Below, piece by piece: positions 14,562 to 17,507 of a DNA stretch of 17,507 bases. Position 1 is the first letter of the stretch. Each line of letters starts with the position of its first letter. Origin of the DNA: Chloroflexota bacterium (GTDB lineage: Bacteria > Chloroflexota > Anaerolineae > Anaerolineales > Anaerolineaceae). Below the pieces are notes generated by a model. The model was not told the DNA's origin. It saw only the letters and a program-made list of their open reading frames with translations, and searched no databases. The position numbers and the translations under genes are program-made. The stretch is from contig JAKOSR010000004.1 in assembly GCA_029777225.1 (NCBI GenBank), forward strand, positions 1 through 17,507, in the 5' to 3' direction.

Positions 14562-15491
14562 TTACAGTTTTTCAAAGACAACCTGGTCAAGCAGCGACTG
14601 GATTAGCGCCAGGCTGCCCACCTGCGTACCTGGCAGGCTAGCCGTGGCCGCGCCGCTGGCCACCCCCCAACCCAGCGCCTCCTTTAAGGATTTTCCCAGG
14701 CTTAATCCGTAAACCAGCCCGCCAACCATGGAATCGCCGGCCCCGATGGGGTTCATTTCCTTAATCTTCGGGCTGTGGGTCATCCATGTGCCTTCTGTGG
14801 TCTGCAGCAAGGCACCCTTTTTGCCCATGGATATCACGATATTTTCGGTGCCTCTCGCGCGCAATTCCTGGGCCACAGCCTTGATGTCCTCAATAGTTTC
14901 CACCGGCAGTCCGGTCACCTGGTGGGCTTCTTCCGCGTTGGGTTTTACCAGGAACGGTTTTTCCACCAGGCCTGACCCCAAAGCTTTGCCGCTGGTATCC
15001 AGGATGACCTTGCCCGCATGCTGGTTGATGACGCGGGTGAGCTCAGCATAATAACCCGCGTCCACGCCCGGAGGCAGGCTGCCCGCCAAAACCCACCAAT
15101 CCCCTGGTTGAGCGACCGCATCAATCCTATCCAGCAGCTCCTGCTGTTTTTCCTTATCCACCAACGGACCCTGCTCGTTGACCTTGATGTATTTTTCGTT
15201 GTTCTGCGTGACGATGCTGACATTGGTGCGCGTCTCCCCCGCTACCCAGACGAAATCGGTCAAAATGCCCAGGCCCTCGAGCCCGTCCCGCAAAAGTTCG
15301 CCGGCTCTCCCGCCCATGAATCCCATGGCCGTGCTCCTGACGCCCAGGCCCATCAGAATCCGTGAGACGTTGAATCCCTTCCCGCCGAAGTCCACCCGGG
15401 CTTCTGTCGCACGCAACACAGCGTCATAAATAATCTCCGGGACGGTCAGCTCACGGTCCACGGCTGGGTTTAGGGTAATGGTGTATATCAT
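14562..15491 (-). CDS. fruK: 1-phosphofructokinase (PfkB family)
   Basis: A 309-aa PfkB-family kinase with every expected motif: TLNPAVDR (6-13), DFGGKGFNVSR (34-44), AGSLPPG (136-142), DTSG (165-168), KPN (183-185), SMGKKGA (221-227) and GAGDS (250-254) with catalytic D253. The usual reaction is fructose-1-phosphate plus ATP to fructose-1,6-bisphosphate; tagatose-6-phosphate kinase is the main alternative. ATG at 15491 is preferred because GGAGG lies 4-5 nt upstream; an in-frame start at 15515 lacks one. Its 5' region contains a perfect 14-bp hairpin. It is divergent from PTS EIIB and EIIA genes, in keeping with a sugar phosphate delivered by PTS. Confidence 0.85.
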   Translation of the reverse strand: MIYTITLNPAVDRELTVPEIIYDAVLRATEARVDFGGKGFNVSRILMGLGVRSTAMGFMGGRAGELLRDGLEGLGILTDFVWVAGETRTNVSIVTQNNEKYIKVNEQGPLVDKEKQQELLDRIDAVAQPGDWWVLAGSLPPGVDAGYYAELTRVINQHAGKVILDTSGKALGSGLVEKPFLVKPNAEEAHQVTGLPVETIEDIKAVAQELRARGTENIVISMGKKGALLQTTEGTWMTHSPKIKEMNPIGAGDSMVGGLVYGLSLGKSLKEALGWGVASGAATASLPGTQVGSLALIQSLLDQVVFEKL

Positions 15492-15521
15492 GCCGCCTCC
15501 AGGTGTTACTGTCATTTATCA

Positions 15522-15553
15522 GCATCTCCCTGGAATGGATTCCAGGGAGATGC
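15522..15553 (-). promoter_or_regulatory. Perfect 14-bp hairpin in the fruK leader
   Basis: GCATCTCCCTGGAA (15522-15535) and TTCCAGGGAGATGC (15540-15553) form a 14-bp stem with a 4-nt loop, about 30 nt from the fruK start. No T-tract follows on either strand. A GATAAT hexamer on the minus strand (15572-15567) would place the mRNA start near 15560, putting this hairpin at the very 5' end of the transcript. It could stabilise the mRNA, or act as a DNA operator. Confidence 0.55.
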
Positions 15554-15562
15554 GTTTGTCGA

Positions 15563-15667
15563 GTGAATTATCCTGTCGCTGGCTGGCTGCTGTTGAAGCG
15601 CTTCCCGGTTAAGGAAGTTACCGAAGAGCTCGAGGAAGAAGAGCTCGAATCTGTTCCTGGTCTCTAA
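15563..15667 (+). other. Short open frame with acidic repeat (34 codons), doubtful gene
   Basis: From GTG at 15563 the frame reads NYPVAGWLLLKRF, then an acidic tail with two EELEE/EELES units, ending in TAA. The tail is encoded by an 11-bp direct repeat (GAAGAGCTCGA at 15623 and 15638, period 15, a whole number of codons). There is no Shine-Dalgarno. It could be a small protein, a leader peptide for the attenuator that follows, or the remnant of a longer gene. Confidence 0.25.
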
Positions 15668-15680
15668 ACCGTAAGGGCTT

Positions 15681-15718
15681 GGAGGGTCTTGGTCAGGACT
15701 GACAAGACCCTCCTTTTC
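15681..15718 (+). terminator. Intrinsic terminator or attenuator just upstream of EIIB
   Basis: GGAGGGTCTTG (15681-15691) and CAAGACCCTCC (15703-15713) make an 11-bp stem, which extends by TCA/TGA across a one-base bulge, followed by TTTTCT. It ends about 20 nt before the EIIB start codon and no confident gene precedes it on this strand. This suggests a leader attenuator controlling the PTS genes. Confidence 0.75.
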
Positions 15719-15736
15719 TAAGAAAGGAAATGTATT

Positions 15737-16057
15737 ATGCCAACATCGATCAAAGCTTCGGACGTCACCACCATCATTTTTGCCTGCGAAGCCGGCATTG
15801 GCTCCAGCCTGATGAGCGTTAACTCGCTCAAAAAGAAAATGAAGGCAGCCAACATCAGCAATGTGAACGTGGTACACAAGGCTGTGAATGTGGTCCCCCA
15901 CGACGCCAAGCTGATTATTTGCCATAATGGCATCAAGAAATCTGTTAAGGCCAAAGCACCCGATGCGGTGGTGGTTGGTTTCAACTTCTTCTTTAATGAC
16001 CCGGTTTTTGACAAAATCATTACCGCTTTTAAAGAAGGCACCGAAATTTCTGAGTGA
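15737..16057 (+). CDS. PTS EIIB component, mannitol-type
   Basis: A 106-aa stand-alone EIIB domain. FACEAGIGSS (15-24) holds the phosphorylated cysteine C17 and the CxxGxGSS loop characteristic of the mannitol-type branch, and the pattern VNVVPHDAKLIICHNGI resembles that family. EIIB takes phosphate from EIIA and passes it to sugar bound by the membrane EIIC. In known mannitol systems EIIB is usually fused to EIIC; here it is alone and no EIIC is seen in the window. The ATG follows AAAGGA at about 9 nt. A terminator lies right before it and another after it. The substrate is unknown. Confidence 0.82.
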   Translation: MPTSIKASDVTTIIFACEAGIGSSLMSVNSLKKKMKAANISNVNVVHKAVNVVPHDAKLIICHNGIKKSVKAKAPDAVVVGFNFFFNDPVFDKIITAFKEGTEISE

Positions 16058-16072
16058 TTCCACCGAATCGCT

Positions 16073-16108
16073 ACCCCCTGAGCCACTACCATCCAGAGGG
16101 TTTTTTTT
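16073..16108 (+). terminator. Terminator-like hairpin with T8 between EIIB and EIIA
   Basis: ACCCCCT (16073-16079) can pair with AGAGGGT (16095-16101) with one C-A mismatch and a 15-nt loop, followed by a run of eight T (16101-16108). A second ACCC at 16109-16112 could compete for the same GGGT. It would reduce transcription from EIIB into EIIA. Confidence 0.5.
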
Positions 16109-16167
16109 ACCCTGCCTGGCGGTGGCTATGACTTATTATTCGTTTATCCCATTAAAAGAGGTTACTC

Positions 16168-16614
16168 ATGGCTGATATTTTGTCTCTGGAAACTGTGGAA
16201 GTACAAGCGCACGTTTCTTCCAAGGAAGAAGCCATCACCCGCGCTGGTGAACGGTTGGTCCGCGCAGGGTGTGTGGAGAAGGATTATGTGAAGGGCATGT
16301 TGGCCCGTGAGCTCACCATGTCCACATTTATTGGCAACGGTGTATCCATCCCGCATGGAGAATTTGGCGATTTGCAGCTGGTTAACCGGACGGGGATTTC
16401 CGTGCTGCAGGTGCCTGAGGGCGTGGAATGGGAAGAAGGCAATATCGCATACCTGGTTGTCGGCATCGCGGCCGTGGGCGATGAGCATATCAAGGTTTTA
16501 CAAAACCTCGCTGAAGTGGTCGAGGACGAATCCATCGCCGAGATGTTGGCCCATACCACCGATGCCCAGGTCATTGTTGACCACCTGAACAAGCCGGTTG
16601 AGGAAGAAGAATGA
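16168..16614 (+). CDS. PTS EIIA component, mannitol/fructose-type
   Basis: A 148-aa EIIA of the mannitol/fructose (MtlF-like) superfamily. FIGNGVSIPHGEF places the phosphorylated histidine at 63, and GDEHIKVL places the second conserved histidine at 107, as in mannitol EIIA. It would take phosphate from HPr, perhaps the HPr domain of DhaM or another HPr, and hand it to the EIIB upstream. It ends in an acidic VEEEE tail. AGAGG precedes the ATG by about 7 nt. Its stop overlaps the start of the next gene (ATGA). No EIIC or mannitol-1-phosphate dehydrogenase is visible, so a regulatory PTS role or a distant EIIC should be considered. Confidence 0.88.
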   Translation: MADILSLETVEVQAHVSSKEEAITRAGERLVRAGCVEKDYVKGMLARELTMSTFIGNGVSIPHGEFGDLQLVNRTGISVLQVPEGVEWEEGNIAYLVVGIAAVGDEHIKVLQNLAEVVEDESIAEMLAHTTDAQVIVDHLNKPVEEEE

Positions 16615-17021
16615 CCAATCCTCAAAACCAAACCCCATCCTACCGCCTGAACATGACCTATCTGCTGATAGGGGCGGGATTGGGGCTTTATTACGGTATC
16701 ACATATAGGGGGGCTGTCAGTGAACCCGAGTACGTGAGAGTGTTGATTTGGAGCTTCATTGCCGCCCTGGTGACAGTGATTATCCGCTCCATTAAAAGCA
16801 AACCAGGGATTAAAGCTTTTCTGCTGGATTTACTCAAGATGTTCCTCCTCTATGGTACTTTCCTCATGGCGCTGGAATTTCGCAAGCAAATTGAGATTTG
16901 GGGTGGCAAAGCGTCTGTCATCGTGTTTACCACCTCGATAGGCGCCCTGGTTGGTATCATCCTGGGTCTGCAAAAAAAGCCTACCAAACCAAACTTACCA
17001 ACAACAACCAGGGGAGGTTGA
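16611..17021 (+). CDS. Small four-helix membrane protein of unknown function
   Basis: A 136-aa protein with four hydrophobic helices near 16-33, 43-60, 72-90 and 102-120, a short polar N-terminus and a basic, proline-rich tail KKPTKPNLP. Its ATG overlaps the EIIA stop by four bases (ATGA), implying translational coupling. I recognise no family. Four helices in 136 residues are far too few for a typical PTS EIIC, which has eight or more, so it should not be called one without further evidence. Confidence 0.75.
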   Translation: MTNPQNQTPSYRLNMTYLLIGAGLGLYYGITYRGAVSEPEYVRVLIWSFIAALVTVIIRSIKSKPGIKAFLLDLLKMFLLYGTFLMALEFRKQIEIWGGKASVIVFTTSIGALVGIILGLQKKPTKPNLPTTTRGG

Positions 17022-17022
17022 A

Positions 17023-17379
17023 ATGCCATTCGAATTGACCAAAACCAAGGAATTTAACGACACGTTTGAAAACGTGTACAAATCCGCCTACCTGACGGTG
17101 AAGAAGCTGGGCGGCAAGATTGCCGTGCACGATCCCGAGCATAAGCAAATGAAAGCCTTGATGGACAAAAAACTCCAGGGCAAGGTGCTGGGTGATCGCA
17201 GTCAACTGGAATTCTCCTTTACCGTGAGCGAGCCTGGCCCGATTGCTGTGAAAATCTATGGATACCCCCTCAACGCGGTGGGCCAAAAACTGATGTTCGG
17301 CGCCCGCCCTGGTGTGGTGGAAACCGTTATCTCGGCCATTTTTGAAGAAATGGACGCGAAGTTGAAGGAGGGCTTTTAG
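17023..17379 (+). CDS. Hypothetical soluble protein (118 aa)
   Basis: A 118-aa protein without signal peptide or membrane helix. It alternates predicted helix (residues 7-26, FNDTFENVYKSAYLTVKKLG) and strands with many lysines and ends in a helix, EEMDAKLKEGF. I do not recognise the family. The ATG at 17023 follows GGGGAGG at about 5 nt and begins two bases after the membrane-protein stop; an upstream in-frame ATG at 16951 lies inside that gene and was rejected. It is part of the EIIA operon by spacing. Confidence 0.75.
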   Translation: MPFELTKTKEFNDTFENVYKSAYLTVKKLGGKIAVHDPEHKQMKALMDKKLQGKVLGDRSQLEFSFTVSEPGPIAVKIYGYPLNAVGQKLMFGARPGVVETVISAIFEEMDAKLKEGF

Positions 17380-17507
17380 TTGACACTTACCGCGACTGAC
17401 CCTCGCCTGGGTGACCCTCCACTGCCTGACCACCTGCGATTAATCCTTGTGCGTCACGGGCAGACGCTTGCCAACAGGGAGCATCGCCTGCAAGGTGCGA
17501 GTGATGA
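17380..17507 (+). CDS. Histidine phosphatase (phosphoglycerate mutase-like) family protein, N-terminus only
   Basis: The first 42 codons before the right edge. After a short lead-in the sequence reads LILVRHGQTLANREHRLQG, containing the RHG motif whose histidine is phosphorylated in the phosphoglycerate mutase/acid phosphatase superfamily. The start is TTG at 17380, directly after the previous stop, with AAGGAGG (17365-17371) 8 nt upstream; an in-frame stop (TAG) immediately precedes it. Whether it is a mutase or a phosphatase cannot be told from this fragment. Confidence 0.85.
   Translation, partial: MTLTATDPRLGDPPLPDHLRLILVRHGQTLANREHRLQGASD

Noticed and set aside
15512..16063. A 183-codon minus-strand frame opposite EIIB
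   Set aside because: Antisense to a recognised PTS EIIB and crosses a terminator; no motif.
16611..17021. Reading the four-helix protein as the missing PTS EIIC
   Set aside because: Too short and too few helices, and it lacks any EIIC sugar-binding motif that I recognise.

Overview
The window looks like a chromosomal segment of an anaerobic bacterium, most likely Chloroflexota, class Anaerolineae. This is an inference from moderately high GC, AGGAG-type ribosome binding sites, the gene repertoire, and how the glycerol, PTS and FxLYD-type surface proteins read. I see no rRNA, tRNA, CRISPR array, insertion sequence or phage gene.

Region 1 (1-6722) is a glycerol and dihydroxyacetone (DHA) locus. 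A leftward FAD-dependent glycerol-3-phosphate dehydrogenase-like gene runs off the left edge. It is separated by about 650 bp of regulatory DNA from a rightward cluster: glpF (glycerol channel), dhaK, dhaL, glpK, a small two-helix membrane protein, and dhaM (EIIA-HPr fusion). GlpF admits glycerol, GlpK makes glycerol-3-phosphate, and the divergent dehydrogenase would oxidise it to DHA-phosphate. DhaK, DhaL and DhaM would phosphorylate free DHA to the same product using PEP-derived phosphate. No glycerol dehydrogenase and no PTS Enzyme I lies in the window. The upstream region has repeats, an extended -10 element and a leader of roughly 300 nt that can fold, including a possible pseudoknot. Two of the spacers between genes carry perfect hairpins, and a GC-rich terminator follows glpK.

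Region 2 (6776-11526) holds a bidirectional terminator and then a leftward MarR regulator plus two ABC half-transporters. Their motifs fit a heterodimeric multidrug exporter with one degenerate ATP site. A strong sigma70-type promoter precedes marR and overlaps an operator-like repeat.

Region 3 (11657-13449) holds two divergent genes: a membrane-anchored protein with two FxLYD-like repeats, and a nine-helix membrane protein reminiscent of UbiA whose start codon sits where a leaderless transcript would begin.

Region 4 (13511-16614) is a sugar-phosphate and PTS region. Two convergent PfkB/1-phosphofructokinase paralogues face each other across a shared terminator. One keeps all family motifs; the other has lost several at exactly corresponding positions. 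A mannitol-type PTS EIIB and EIIA follow with no EIIC, and each is preceded by a terminator-like hairpin.

Region 5 (16611-17507) is tightly packed with EIIA: a four-helix membrane protein, an unknown soluble protein of 118 aa, and the start of a histidine-phosphatase (RHG-motif) gene cut by the right edge.
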